Shown: positions 41,307-50,372 of the stretch, piece by piece
Position numbering within the stretch: the stretch's first letter is position 1
Layout: every line of letters begins with the position of its first letter
NCBI RefSeq assembly: GCF_014196715.1
Contig: NZ_JACIEF010000003.1
Coordinates: 62,001 to 126,000 of the forward strand
Reading direction: 5' to 3'
Length of the DNA stretch: 64,000 bases
From: Pedobacter zeae
GTDB lineage: Bacteria > Bacteroidota > Bacteroidia > Sphingobacteriales > Sphingobacteriaceae
Notes under the pieces: generated by a model
What the model was told of the DNA's origin: nothing
Database searches by the model: none
The model's input: only the letters and a program-made list of their open reading frames with translations
Translations under genes and position numbers: made by a program

Positions 41307-42290
41307 TTATTGTTCCCTGTAAATGGTTTCCAGAACAGTCTGGCCGGTTGCTTTCAGGGTGTTTTTGTCAATATTCGCCAGGTTATCCGATTGGGTATGC
41401 CAGTTAATGTAAAAACCGCTGTTATCATTATAATGGATAATATCAATAGAAGGAATGCCTGCTTTGTTCATCCAGAAATGATCATCAACCAGTTTGCCAC
41501 TCGGAATTTTAGTGAAATAAGAAGAATAACCAATTTCATTGCCGGTATCCCACACCTTATTTACCACATCGGGCGCAGCCTGACGCGAAATTTCATCCTG
41601 GGTAAATTGTGCATTACCTCCCCCAACCATATCGAGGTTAATACCATACCGGGCTTTATAACCCGAAGCAATGGCCTTTTTAGCCCAATATTGCGAACCT
41701 AAACACCAGGTGGTTTCATCAGGTGTTTCATCATTGGCTTTACCATAATCTTCAAGGTCCCAAAGCACAAAATCAACCCCAACATTTGGTTGTTTCTGCT
41801 GTATATTTCGGGCCATTTCCAAAATTACCGCCACACCGCTGGCTCCATCATTTGCTGCATCAAAGGCCTTGTTATGGTTGGCCGGATCGGGATCCTGATC
41901 AGAAAAAGGCCTGGCATCCCAATGCGCAGTAATTAAAATCCTGTTCTTTTGTGCAGGGTTAAAAACAGCTATGATATTTTTTAACTGAAAACTTTTACCA
42001 TCGTAAGTGGTTGTTTTTTCGCCTTGAACCTTAACATCTGCACCGAACGATTTTAGTTTGGCCACCAGGTAATCTGCACATTTTTGGTGAGCTGCAGTTC
42101 CCGGTACCCGCGGACCGAAATCTACCTGAGCTTTGGTATAGGAATAAGCACTATCTGCATTAAAATCGGGTGAAGAAAGCTTTAACGTCACTTCTTTACC
42201 ATTCTCTTCAGCATCTGGCTTTGTTTTATTCTGGCATGCCTCCAATCCTATTAAAGCTAATAAAGGCAGTATTAAAAGTTTTTTATTCAT
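41307..42290 (-). CDS. M28 family lipoprotein, glutaminyl-peptide cyclotransferase-like
   Basis: The 327-residue lipoprotein has a lipobox LIGLEAC (Cys19). The M28 fold has zinc ligands visible in AHWDARPFSDQDP, ANDGASGVAVILEMAR (Asp) and LWDLEDYG (Glu), and a late His near DDHFWMNKAGIPSIDIIHYN. The sequence is closer to glutaminyl cyclase-type M28 proteins than to the exopeptidase at 4240, so it may convert N-terminal Gln to pyroglutamate; activity needs testing. It lies 62 nt downstream of cysS on the same strand. Confidence 0.85.
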   Translation of the reverse strand: MNKKLLILPLLALIGLEACQNKTKPDAEENGKEVTLKLSSPDFNADSAYSYTKAQVDFGPRVPGTAAHQKCADYLVAKLKSFGADVKVQGEKTTTYDGKSFQLKNIIAVFNPAQKNRILITAHWDARPFSDQDPDPANHNKAFDAANDGASGVAVILEMARNIQQKQPNVGVDFVLWDLEDYGKANDETPDETTWCLGSQYWAKKAIASGYKARYGINLDMVGGGNAQFTQDEISRQAAPDVVNKVWDTGNEIGYSSYFTKIPSGKLVDDHFWMNKAGIPSIDIIHYNDNSGFYINWHTQSDNLANIDKNTLKATGQTVLETIYREQ

Positions 42291-42352
42291 TTTTCATTCC
42301 TTGCTTTTTCATTCCCCACCCTTTTAAAAGGGAGAATGAACTTCCGGACTAC

Positions 42353-43813
42353 CTAAGCTTTACTCCAGGTAGTTCCTTCCTTACCATCCTTAAGCTGAAT
42401 GCCCAACTCCTGTAAACCAATCCGGATACGATCAGAAGTTGCGTAATCCTTATTGGCTTTTGCTTCTGTTCTTAAATTAATAACCATTTCTAATACGCCA
42501 TTTAAGTCGTTTCCTCCGGCGTCTTCATCTTTCAGCCCTAAAATGTCGAATACAAAATCGTTGATGAGTTGTTTTAACTTTTCTAAAGCATCAGCAGAGA
42601 TTTTGCCTTTACTATCATAAACGGTATTGATAATACGTACAGCTTCAAACAGTTCGGCAACTAAAATCGGGCTGTTAAAATCATCATTCATGGCAGCAAT
42701 GCATTTCTCTTTCAATGCATCGATATCAAAATCATTCTGTTCAGAAACCGGCAGTTTATCCAACAGGCCAATAGCAGCCATTAAGCGGCGAAAGCCTTTT
42801 TCTGAGGCATCCAATGCATCGTTAGAGAAATCCAGGGTACTACGGTAATGTGCCTGTAACATAAAAAATTTTACCGTCATCGGGCTATAACCTTTTTTCA
42901 GTAAAGGATGGTCGCCGGTAAACAACTCTAAGGGAAGGAAACCATTGCCGGCCGATTTAGACATGCGCGTACCGTTTACCGTTAGCATGTTAGTGTGCAT
43001 CCAATAACGTGCAGGCTGTTTATGACTGCAGGCTTCAGATTGTGCAATTTCGTTGGTATGGTGTGTCGCTGCTAAATCCATTCCACCACCATGAATATCA
43101 AATTCGGCACCCAGGTATTTGGCACTCATGGCCGAACATTCGATATGCCAGCCCGGAAAACCCATGCCCCATGGCGATTGCCATTGCATTAAAGTTTCGG
43201 GTTTAGCTTTTATCCAAAGCGCAAAATCCAACCTGCCTCGTTTCTCATCCTGTCCGCCCAGCTCACGGGTATTGTTCAGCATGTCTTCAAGATTGCGGTT
43301 GGTTAATATGGTATAGTTATATTCTTTGCTGTATTTTTCTACATCGAAATATACATTGCCATCTACTTCGTAACCGTAACCGTTGGCAATAATCACCTTA
43401 ATCATTTCAATCTGTTCAATAATATGGCCGGTAGCAGTTGGCTCAATGCTTGGCGGCTGCGTATTGAACATGCGTAATACCTCGTGGAAACCTAAAGTAT
43501 ATTTCTGCACAATTTCCATCGGCTCAAGCTGCTCAAGCTTTGCACGTTTTGCAAACTTATCATCGCCCTCATCCCTATCACCTTCGAGGTGCCCTGCATC
43601 GGTAATATTGCGCACATAGCGAACCTTATATCCCAAATATTTAAGATACCTGAAAATCAAATCAAATGAAATAAAAGTGCGGCAATTGCCCAGGTGCACA
43701 TCGCTATAAACGGTAGGTCCGCAAACATACATGCCCACATTGGGTGCATTTAAGGGTTGAAAGAGTTCTTTTTTGCGCGAAAGCGTATTGTAAAGCTGTA
43801 AGCCAGTATTCAT
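42353..43813 (-). CDS. cysS: Cysteinyl-tRNA synthetase
   Basis: The 486-residue class I aminoacyl-tRNA synthetase attaches Cys to tRNA-Cys. Visible are [13 protein letters not shown] (zinc Cys and the HIGH-like motif) at residues 31-43, [14 protein letters not shown] with zinc ligands, [21 protein letters not shown], and the KMSKS equivalent RMSKSAGN near residue 283. The length is typical. A TACATTTG box is 4 nt upstream of the ATG, which implies leaderless translation. Confidence 0.96.
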   Translation of the reverse strand: MNTGLQLYNTLSRKKELFQPLNAPNVGMYVCGPTVYSDVHLGNCRTFISFDLIFRYLKYLGYKVRYVRNITDAGHLEGDRDEGDDKFAKRAKLEQLEPMEIVQKYTLGFHEVLRMFNTQPPSIEPTATGHIIEQIEMIKVIIANGYGYEVDGNVYFDVEKYSKEYNYTILTNRNLEDMLNNTRELGGQDEKRGRLDFALWIKAKPETLMQWQSPWGMGFPGWHIECSAMSAKYLGAEFDIHGGGMDLAATHHTNEIAQSEACSHKQPARYWMHTNMLTVNGTRMSKSAGNGFLPLELFTGDHPLLKKGYSPMTVKFFMLQAHYRSTLDFSNDALDASEKGFRRLMAAIGLLDKLPVSEQNDFDIDALKEKCIAAMNDDFNSPILVAELFEAVRIINTVYDSKGKISADALEKLKQLINDFVFDILGLKDEDAGGNDLNGVLEMVINLRTEAKANKDYATSDRIRIGLQELGIQLKDGKEGTTWSKA

Positions 43814-43817
43814 ATTG

Positions 43818-43847
43818 CAAATGTAAGATTTAGTTAGAAAGTTGAAA
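43818..43847 (-). promoter_or_regulatory. Promoter of cysS
   Basis: On the minus strand TTTC (43844-43847), 18 nt, then TACATTTG (43818-43825), then CAAT and ATG. The -7 is an exact consensus match, and the spacing of 4 nt to the start codon predicts no 5' UTR. Confidence 0.5.
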
Positions 43848-44013
43848 CCCTTAAAATTGCAATGTTTAGCTTATGATTTTTGACTAACATTTACAGGCCG
43901 CATTTATCCGTGCTGTAAGATGTTATTATCTGACAGTAAAACAATATTGATTTATAGCATTGATTTTTCTCAAACACCAGGAAAGGTACCCTGCTGCTCA
44001 TCGGTAACAGTAG

Positions 44014-44072
44014 TCCCTCTTTGCGCTATAGCTTCGCCGAAGGGGCCCAGGCTGTCGCTTCAATAGGGTTTA
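44014..44072. repeat. Structured intergenic repeat, copy 3
   Basis: TCCCTCTTTGCGCTATAG is followed by a stem CTTCGCCGAAGG and by GGCTGTCGCTTCAATAGGG. The outer parts correspond to the copies at 8068 and 40209. Confidence 0.45.
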
Positions 44073-44158
44073 GTTTGGTTATTGCTGTACTTTTGACTTG
44101 TAAACCCATAGAACGAATTTAAATCCCTATTTTAGATTTACCTATCAAATGTCAATAA

Positions 44159-44587
44159 ATGGTTCAGATAAGAGAAATTTCGGAACAAGATGCAGAAAGC
44201 GTGACCGCACTTTCTAAACAGCTGGGTTACGAAAGTAATATCAAGCAAACATCAGCCAGGATAAAACACATCAATAATAGTAACGAAAACTGTGCATTTG
44301 TTGCGATAGCCGAAAATAAAGTAGTAGGCTGGATTCATGGCTTTTATACTTTAAGGATAGAATCTGATCCTTTTGTCGAAATTGGCGGCCTGGTTGTGGA
44401 TGCAGGGTACCGAAACCTAAGCATCGGTAAACAGTTAATAGAACGCATAAACCTATGGGCAAAAAAGTGGCAGGTGGAAAAACTAAAAGTAAGATGCAAT
44501 ACCAAACGTACTGAAAGCCATAAATTTTACGAACGGGTTGGTTTTGCAGAAAATAAACGGCAGGTTGCTTTCGAAAGAGACCTTTAG
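44159..44587 (+). CDS. GNAT family N-acetyltransferase
   Basis: The 142-residue cytoplasmic protein has the GNAT fold: IREISEQDAESVTALSKQLGY, strand VEIGGLVVDAGYRNLSIGKQLIERINLWA with the acetyl-CoA pyrophosphate-binding RxxxIGxxL pattern (here YRNLSIGKQLI), and SHKFYERVGFAENK. The acceptor substrate cannot be deduced. It stands alone, between cysS and lipA. Confidence 0.87.
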   Translation: MVQIREISEQDAESVTALSKQLGYESNIKQTSARIKHINNSNENCAFVAIAENKVVGWIHGFYTLRIESDPFVEIGGLVVDAGYRNLSIGKQLIERINLWAKKWQVEKLKVRCNTKRTESHKFYERVGFAENKRQVAFERDL

Positions 44588-44738
44588 CCCAGCACACTTG
44601 CGAAGTCTGCCCGTGCAAAGACTAGTGCCGGCTTTGCGAGTTTTCCTCCCGCTTTGCAGGTTGCTCACAGTTAACCAATTTAAACAATAAACCAGTTAAC
44701 CATACCTAGCATTTATTACAACCCTCAAACATTTCGGC

Positions 44739-44771
44739 ATTGCAACAATTCAATCCTATTCATTAACTTTG
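44739..44771 (+). promoter_or_regulatory. Promoter of lipA
   Basis: ATTG (44739-44742), 21 nt, TAACTTTG (44764-44771), then TAGC and ATG at 44776. The -7 box and the first three spacer bases (TAACTTTG-TAG) are identical to those of the OstA-like gene. Confidence 0.58.
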
Positions 44772-44775
44772 TAGC

Positions 44776-45669
44776 ATGATTGATTTACCGGTAGTACCTG
44801 CTGTAACTGAAGTTAAACGTAAACCAGATTGGTTACGTGTAAAATTACCTGTTGGTAAAGAATATGCACAAGTTCGCAGTTTAGTAGACACACATAAGTT
44901 GCATACCATCTGTGAAAGTGGAAATTGCCCTAATATGGGCGAGTGCTGGGGTGCAGGTACGGCAACTTTCATGATTTTGGGGAACATCTGTACCCGGAGC
45001 TGCTCTTTCTGTGCAGTTGCTACAGGTCGGCCACTGGCAGTTGATATAGATGAGCCAAACCGTGTAGCCAATTCGGTAAAATTAATGGGTGTTAAACATT
45101 GCGTGATTACTTCGGTAGATCGTGATGATTTAAAGGATGGCGGATCGATTATCTGGGCCGAAACATTGCAAGCCATCCGTAGGGAAAGCCCGATTACGAC
45201 CTTAGAAACCTTAATTCCTGATTTTAAAGGTCAGTGGGATAATTTATACCGCGTTTTAGAGGAACGTCCGGAAGTGGTTTCGCATAATATGGAAACCGTT
45301 AAACGTTTAACCAAACAGGTGCGTATCCAGGCTAAGTACGACAGAAGTTTAGAAGCTTTAAAAAGGATTTCAGACTTTGGTTTACGAACAAAAACAGGTA
45401 TTATGCTAGGTTTGGGCGAAACCCAAGAGGATATTTTTGAAGCCATGGACGATTTGGTAGCCAATGGTGTTCACATTTTAACCTTAGGTCAATACTTACA
45501 GCCAACCCGTAACCACCATCCGGTTGTAGACTGGATTCATCCGGATACGTTTGCGATGTATAAAGAAGTTGGTTTGGCTAAAGGACTTAAATATGTAGAA
45601 AGTGGTCCGTTGGTGCGTTCATCTTACCATGCTGAAAAACACCTTTTCCCAATTGAAGGGATTGGATAG
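44776..45669 (+). CDS. lipA: Lipoyl synthase
   Basis: The 297-residue radical SAM enzyme inserts two sulfurs into octanoyl groups on lipoyl domains. Both iron-sulfur sites are visible: the auxiliary cluster motif [12 protein letters not shown] near residue 46 and the radical SAM motif CTRSCSFC near residue 73. The C-terminal RSSYHAEK supplies the conserved Ser ligand. The promoter is directly in front of the ATG with no room for a ribosome-binding site. Confidence 0.97.
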   Translation: MIDLPVVPAVTEVKRKPDWLRVKLPVGKEYAQVRSLVDTHKLHTICESGNCPNMGECWGAGTATFMILGNICTRSCSFCAVATGRPLAVDIDEPNRVANSVKLMGVKHCVITSVDRDDLKDGGSIIWAETLQAIRRESPITTLETLIPDFKGQWDNLYRVLEERPEVVSHNMETVKRLTKQVRIQAKYDRSLEALKRISDFGLRTKTGIMLGLGETQEDIFEAMDDLVANGVHILTLGQYLQPTRNHHPVVDWIHPDTFAMYKEVGLAKGLKYVESGPLVRSSYHAEKHLFPIEGIG

Positions 45670-45740
45670 TCCACTTATTACGTAGGAATTAAAGTGTTTT
45701 GCGGGTTACTCCTTTAGGGAATGCATTTATAAAACATTTT

Positions 45741-45771
45741 TTTGCTTTTGGTGTTCTGTATCGTATCTTAG
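45741..45771 (+). promoter_or_regulatory. Promoter of the ECF sigma factor gene
   Basis: TTTG (45741-45744), 19 nt, TATCTTAG (45764-45771; one mismatch to TAnnTTTG). The GTG at 45780 follows 8 nt later, favouring that start over the longer frame. Confidence 0.52.
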
Positions 45772-45779
45772 CGACTATA

Positions 45780-46331
45780 GTGACTGCATTAAAAAAATTA
45801 ACCCTAACCGAGCCAGAACTTGTTCAAGCACTGCAATCGAAAGATCCAGCGGTCCTGAAAATACTGTACAGCATGTATTCATCAGCTCTTTATGGTGTTA
45901 TTTCACGCATTATTACCCACACAGAACTTGCAGAAGATGTTTTACAGGAAACTTTTGTAAAAATATGGCAGTCAGCAACACACTATGATCATACCAAAGG
46001 ACGTTTGTTTACGTGGATGATGAATATTGCCCGCAATTTATCGATCGACAAGCTGCGTTCTAAAGATTTTAAGAATTCACTCAAAAACCAAGATATAGAA
46101 AATAACGTAAGTTTCGTTGATGAGCAAAACAAGGTTGCATTTAATCCCGATATTGTTGGTGTTAAACAACTTGTAGATAACCTTAAACCAGATTTACAAG
46201 CAGTTCTTGATTTAGTTTATTATAAAGGTTTTACTCATGTTGAAGCCGCAGAAAAGTTAGATCTGCCATTAGGTACGGTGAAAACCCGGATCCGGCTGGC
46301 TATTATTGAATTGAGAAGGAATTTTAATTGA
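45780..46331 (+). CDS. ECF-type RNA polymerase sigma factor
   Basis: The 183-residue protein has sigma-70 region 2 (ALYGVISRIITHTELAEDVLQETFVKIWQSA, then GRLFTWMMNIARNLSIDKLRSK) and region 4 (LQAVLDLVYYKGFTHVEAAEKLDLPLGTVKTRIRLAIIELRR). The frame is open upstream to 45699, but the first 27 residues lie over the promoter and do not resemble the family. It is followed immediately by an RskA-like anti-sigma factor gene, the usual partner. Confidence 0.92.
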   Translation: MTALKKLTLTEPELVQALQSKDPAVLKILYSMYSSALYGVISRIITHTELAEDVLQETFVKIWQSATHYDHTKGRLFTWMMNIARNLSIDKLRSKDFKNSLKNQDIENNVSFVDEQNKVAFNPDIVGVKQLVDNLKPDLQAVLDLVYYKGFTHVEAAEKLDLPLGTVKTRIRLAIIELRRNFN

Positions 46332-46333
46332 GC

Positions 46334-47191
46334 GTGGAAAATTTAAAAGCATATATCGAATCTGGAGTACTTGAGCTGTACGTTTTAGGTGATTTATCAC
46401 CTGAAGAAACGTTACAGGTTGAGGAAATGGCATCTCAATACCCTGAAGTAAGAGATGAAATAGCTGCCATTGAGCAGGCTATGGAGCAATATGCTATGCA
46501 AAATGCTGTAGAGCCATCTGCAGATGTAGAAACAAGATTATTCGAAAAGTTGGGATTAAGTGAGGTTGAGGAGAATGTGAATGTTCAACCCGCACCAATT
46601 TATACTGAAGAACCAAAAATTATACGTTTGGATGGAAGTGATGCCAAAGTGAGGGTATTACGATATGCTTTAGTAGCCTGTATAGCTTTATTGATCATCA
46701 GTACGGCGGCATTGTTTATTACTTACAATAAGTTAAGTGATGCGCACGATCAGATTGCAAATTTAAACCTCGATAAACAAAAATTTGCCGGGGTGGTAAG
46801 CAAGCTGGAATTTGAGAACCAGGGGCTGAATAATATTGCTGCCATGGCCGAAAGTAAGGAATGGGCAACCATACGCATGACTGGCCAGCCATTTAGTCCT
46901 ACTTCTAAAATGAAGGTATTTTGGAACAAGAAAGATAAAAGTGTACTGATCAATTATGTCGCGATGGATTTACCAAAACCCGATGCCGAACATGAATATC
47001 AGTTATGGGCTCTGGTAAACGGCAAACCGGTAAGTTTAGGTGTTTTCGGAAAAACCGATTCGACCAATAATGAGGCACTGGTAAAAATGCAGGCCATCCA
47101 GGAAGCACAGGCTTTTGCCGTAACTTTAGAGCCTATGGGCGGAAGCATTAATCCAACTATGGAGAAACTTACCGTAATGGGTGGCGTTTAA
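46334..47191 (+). CDS. RskA-type anti-sigma factor
   Basis: The 285-residue protein (287 if TTG 46328 in a TTGA overlap with the sigma stop is used) has a cytoplasmic N-terminus (ESGVLELYVLGDLSPEE), one transmembrane helix near 118-138 (ALVACIALLIISTAALFI) and a periplasmic RskA C-terminal domain (VLINYVAMDLPKPDAEHEYQLWALVNGKPVSLGVF). It binds and holds the sigma factor at the membrane until a signal, probably by proteolysis, releases it. A zinc-binding HxxxCxxC motif is not present in the N-terminal part. Confidence 0.9.
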   Translation: MENLKAYIESGVLELYVLGDLSPEETLQVEEMASQYPEVRDEIAAIEQAMEQYAMQNAVEPSADVETRLFEKLGLSEVEENVNVQPAPIYTEEPKIIRLDGSDAKVRVLRYALVACIALLIISTAALFITYNKLSDAHDQIANLNLDKQKFAGVVSKLEFENQGLNNIAAMAESKEWATIRMTGQPFSPTSKMKVFWNKKDKSVLINYVAMDLPKPDAEHEYQLWALVNGKPVSLGVFGKTDSTNNEALVKMQAIQEAQAFAVTLEPMGGSINPTMEKLTVMGGV

Positions 47192-47216
47192 ATAAAAATA
47201 ACGAATTAATATATTC

Positions 47217-47252
47217 AATCCCGGCATTTCATCAATGCCGGGATTTTTTATT
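47217..47252 (+). terminator. Intrinsic terminator of the sigma/anti-sigma operon
   Basis: AATCCCGGCATT / AATGCCGGGATT form a perfect 12-bp stem with loop TCATC, followed by TTTTATTTTT. Confidence 0.92.
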
Positions 47253-47269
47253 TTTAAACGAAGTAATTC

Positions 47270-47388
47270 GTCATTTCGAGTGTAGGGAAATCGAGAACCA
47301 CGAAGTGCTCAGCGAAGCTAAATCTGGATGAATAGATCTTTCCCTGCCTGTATGGGCACGGGTTCCACTACGCTTCAGTCGGGATAAC
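47270..47388. repeat. GTCAT-family long inverted repeat
   Basis: GTCATTTCGAGTGTAGGG and AAATCGAGAACC at the left are partly complementary to GGTTCCACTACGC and TTCAGTCGGGATAAC at the right. It lies between convergent genes, after the operon terminator. Confidence 0.5.
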
Positions 47389-47450
47389 CATTAGGCGATT
47401 AAGATTTAATGCCCAAGTTTATGCACCCCTGAACCAAGGAATATTATATT

Positions 47451-48152
47451 TTACGACTTAGCCGCATATTTCACTTCTTCGTAAGGTTGTACCAAAACCC
47501 ATCCCTCACCAAAAAATTCGAGCTGAAATGACTCCCCACTTCCCCTGCCGATGAAAGAACCAAAAGTTAAATTGGTTTTGATGTTTGGGCTTAGGTTTTC
47601 AGACCAGGCTACCGTAGCATTGGGATCGGTATATACGGGTTGGCTGGCCGAAACCCTTAATAAAATAGGTTCGCCATGGGTGGTAATGGCAATGTAGCCA
47701 CTTCCTGATAGTTTTACCTGAAATAAACCGCCACTCATCATTCCTGCAATGCTTTTCAACATCTTAATTTCGTTCTTGATGTTTTCTTCCAGGGCAAGCA
47801 CATCATTTCCATTTACAAAAACGGCTTCGTTTTGAAGTTTAATGATTTTAACTTTTTTGCCTTCGTCGGCTAAATAAAGTTTACCTGTTCCGGCTGCGTG
47901 CATCAGCGAAGTACCTTCGCCGGAAATAGCTTTTTTTAACAACCCACCCAATCCTTTGCTCAATAAGCCCTCCCTTTTAAAATCGATATTGCCAATATAA
48001 GCCACCATGGAACCAGCCTTGGCCAGGATTTTTTGATTTTTAAGGTTTATCTCCAGCATGGCCGGTTTTTCCAGTTCAAAAAAATCGTTTTCAGCAGGAT
48101 TTTCTGCTGATTCACGAATAAGCTCGTTCAGTGTGTACTCTTTTTGTGCCAT
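47451..48152 (-). CDS. AIM24 family protein
   Basis: The 233-residue soluble protein has the AIM24 beta-rich fold: a gap-rich AMLEINLKNQKILAKAGSMVAYIG start, then EGTSLMHAAGTGKLYLAD, GNDVLALEENIKNEIKMLK, GGLFQVKLSGSGYIAITTHGEPILLRVS and a C-terminal GSGESFQLEFFGEGWVLVQPYE. Its name comes from a yeast mitochondrial protein; the bacterial function is not known. It lies 106 nt upstream of another gene's end and appears independent. Confidence 0.88.
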   Translation of the reverse strand: MAQKEYTLNELIRESAENPAENDFFELEKPAMLEINLKNQKILAKAGSMVAYIGNIDFKREGLLSKGLGGLLKKAISGEGTSLMHAAGTGKLYLADEGKKVKIIKLQNEAVFVNGNDVLALEENIKNEIKMLKSIAGMMSGGLFQVKLSGSGYIAITTHGEPILLRVSASQPVYTDPNATVAWSENLSPNIKTNLTFGSFIGRGSGESFQLEFFGEGWVLVQPYEEVKYAAKS

Positions 48153-48258
48153 AATAATTCTGTCTTCCTTTTTTTAAGATATCTGATATTAAATAGTTCC
48201 TAAACTATAAATCTTTAGCTGTAAAAACGATAGATCGACCAACGGTTTTTCTATAGCC

Positions 48259-49755
48259 TTAGCTACTAATGAGTGTTTTTATTTCCTTAGCTATGTTTAC
48301 CGCTAATTGTGATGCTGTAACCACGAAATGATCTTTTGCCAGCTCATCGCCTGCCTTTCCATGAATATAACAGCCCAAAACGGCAGCATCTATTGCTGAG
48401 TATTGCTGTGCCATAAAGCCCGCAATAATCCCGGTTAGGGTGTCGCCCATTCCTCCCTGTGCCATTGCGGGGTTACCCGTTGGGTTAATAAGTACCTTGC
48501 CGGTTGGCAGGCAGATAAAAGTATATTGATTTTTAAGAACGATAACGATTTTGAGTTTTTTTGCCTGTTCTTTTGCCGATTGTACCCTGTCCCACCAGTT
48601 CTTATGCTCACCAAACAAGCGGTCGAATTCTTTCATATGAGGGGTTAAAACGGTATTTGGAGCAAGTTTGTCCCTCAGATCTGGTCTTTCGCTCAAAATA
48701 TTTAAGGCATCAGCATCAATAATTAAGGGCTGATTGGCCAGGATTAAATTTTCCAATAATTTTTCATTTTCGGGCATGGTTCCCAAACCTGGCCCAATAG
48801 CAATAGCCTGATATTTCTTAGGGTTATCAATCCGGGTGTATTCATCTCTTGGCAATGCCATTACTTCAGGCAAGCTGGTATTCAAAGCTATTAATCCACT
48901 CTGTGGGATACATGCGGTGGTTAAACCCGCTCCTGTATGTAAACAGGCCATTGAAGAGAGCAAAGCGGCGCCCATAGTGTTAGTATTTCCTGCAATAATC
49001 AGCGCATGCCCATAGGTGCCTTTATGGCTGAACAATTTTCTTGGGTGGAGCGTTTTCCGAATATCGCTTTCTTCTATCAAATAAAAACCAGCATCCTGTT
49101 TCTGGATAAATGGCTCATCCAGATCAATGTCTACAACATCGAATCTTTCAGTCGCGACAGCCGATTCAGGGAAAAAAAAGTTAATTTTAGGCCGTTGAAA
49201 AGAAATGGTTTTATAAGCTTTTATGCCATTATAATTTTCAGGCAGCTTTCCTTCTGCAAAAAAACCTGTAGGGACATCAACAGCATAAACCTTCTTCTGC
49301 TGTTTGTTAATAAACTGAACCAGTTCCTCATAGTCGCCAGCCAAGGCTTTGTTTAAACCCGAACCTAAAATGGCATCGATAATCAAATCTGCTTTCAGGG
49401 TTTTGAGTTCGGAAGGGTGGTTGATTACTGTTTTTTTACATCTCGATTCGTCTATCCGCTGCAGGTTGATGGCAAAATCGTCGCTTTGCTTTTTACTGAA
49501 GTTAACAAGGTAAACTTTAATATTTTCATAACCGTTGGCCAACAGCAAGTGGGCAATAGCTAATCCATCGCCACCATTATTGCCCTTTCCACAAAAAATA
49601 GCCACACTTTTATTGGTATCAAACTCATCTCTCAAAAAGCACTGAACAAAGGCCCTGGCAGCTTTTTCCATTAAATCGATTGATGCAATGGGCGTATTGG
49701 CAATGGTAAACTGATCGGCACTGCGCATCTGGGCAGAAGTAAGCAACGTTCGCAT
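48259..49755 (-). CDS. nnr: Bifunctional NAD(P)H-hydrate epimerase / ADP-dependent dehydratase
   Basis: The 498-residue protein fuses NnrE (about 1-210; AIFCGKGNNGGDGLAIAHLL, DAILGSGLN, VDVPTGF) with NnrD (about 220-498; GHALIIAGNTNTMGAALLSS, AIGPGLGT, IIDADALNIL, TPHMKEFDRLF, GGMGDTLTGIIAGF). Together they repair hydrated NADH and NADPH: the first domain converts R to S forms and the second dehydrates S forms with ADP. The length and domain order are those of the usual fusion. Confidence 0.94.
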   Translation of the reverse strand: MRTLLTSAQMRSADQFTIANTPIASIDLMEKAARAFVQCFLRDEFDTNKSVAIFCGKGNNGGDGLAIAHLLLANGYENIKVYLVNFSKKQSDDFAINLQRIDESRCKKTVINHPSELKTLKADLIIDAILGSGLNKALAGDYEELVQFINKQQKKVYAVDVPTGFFAEGKLPENYNGIKAYKTISFQRPKINFFFPESAVATERFDVVDIDLDEPFIQKQDAGFYLIEESDIRKTLHPRKLFSHKGTYGHALIIAGNTNTMGAALLSSMACLHTGAGLTTACIPQSGLIALNTSLPEVMALPRDEYTRIDNPKKYQAIAIGPGLGTMPENEKLLENLILANQPLIIDADALNILSERPDLRDKLAPNTVLTPHMKEFDRLFGEHKNWWDRVQSAKEQAKKLKIVIVLKNQYTFICLPTGKVLINPTGNPAMAQGGMGDTLTGIIAGFMAQQYSAIDAAVLGCYIHGKAGDELAKDHFVVTASQLAVNIAKEIKTLISS

Positions 49756-49926
49756 ATCGGTAAGGAGTAAGATTATAAGCTATAATACGAAATATCAAAT
49801 TTTGTTTGATTTTCTATAAAGCAATTTATGTGGTTTTTGAAAATAATTTAACAGGCTTCCTGATAATTTTTATACCTTTTGCCAATCTTTAACGTTTTGT
49901 AAAGAATTAAATTAAACCTCAAAACC

Positions 49927-50334
49927 ATGAATCAAAAACCCTCAAATGCATTTGTGGCAGCCGCTTGGATTGCATTAGGTATCGGAATGATCGGCTTCAT
50001 TGTAGGGCTGTGGCGTTCGGATATGCTCCTCAACGAAAAAGGATATTATTTTACCGTATTGATGTTTGGCCTTTTTGCTGTAATCTCTTTACAGAAAGCT
50101 GTCCGCGATAAACTGGAAGGCATACCTGTAACAGAAATTTATTATGGCCTTAGCTGGTTCTCTACCCTGTTAACCATTACTTTATTGGTAATTGGTTTAT
50201 GGAATGCCACTTTATTGCCAAGCGAAAAAGGTTTTTACGCCTTTGCCTTTTTACTCTCGCTTTTTGGCGCCATTACGGTGCAGAAAAATACGAGGGATAG
50301 CCAAATGGTAAATAAAAACCGGGATGCGGAATAA
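49927..50334 (+). CDS. YiaA/YiaB-like inner membrane protein
   Basis: The 135-residue protein has two homologous two-helix units: helices at about 8-28 and 42-57, and 75-93 and 100-118. Each unit carries the pattern GLWRSDMLLNEKGYYF or GLWNATLLPSEKGFYAF, then LQKAVRD or VQKNTRD. This duplication is typical of the YiaAB domain family, whose function is unknown. It shares a bidirectional terminator with the M48 protease gene. Confidence 0.9.
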   Translation: MNQKPSNAFVAAAWIALGIGMIGFIVGLWRSDMLLNEKGYYFTVLMFGLFAVISLQKAVRDKLEGIPVTEIYYGLSWFSTLLTITLLVIGLWNATLLPSEKGFYAFAFLLSLFGAITVQKNTRDSQMVNKNRDAE

Positions 50335-50341
50335 GCAGCAT

Positions 50342-50370
50342 AAAAGCCAGTACCAGTTACTGGCTTTTTA
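50342..50370. terminator. Bidirectional terminator
   Basis: AAAAGCCAGTA (50342-50352) / TACTGGCTTTT (50358-50368), a perfect 11-bp stem with a 5-nt loop, lies between the YiaAB gene and the convergent M48 gene. Confidence 0.87.
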
Positions 50371-50372
50371 TG

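Larger units (their letters stand above)
43814..44158. other. Divergent intergenic region between cysS and a GNAT gene
   Basis: The region holds the cysS promoter (43818-43847) and a structured repeat (44014-44072). The remaining sequence shows no gene or other clear feature. Confidence 0.4.
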
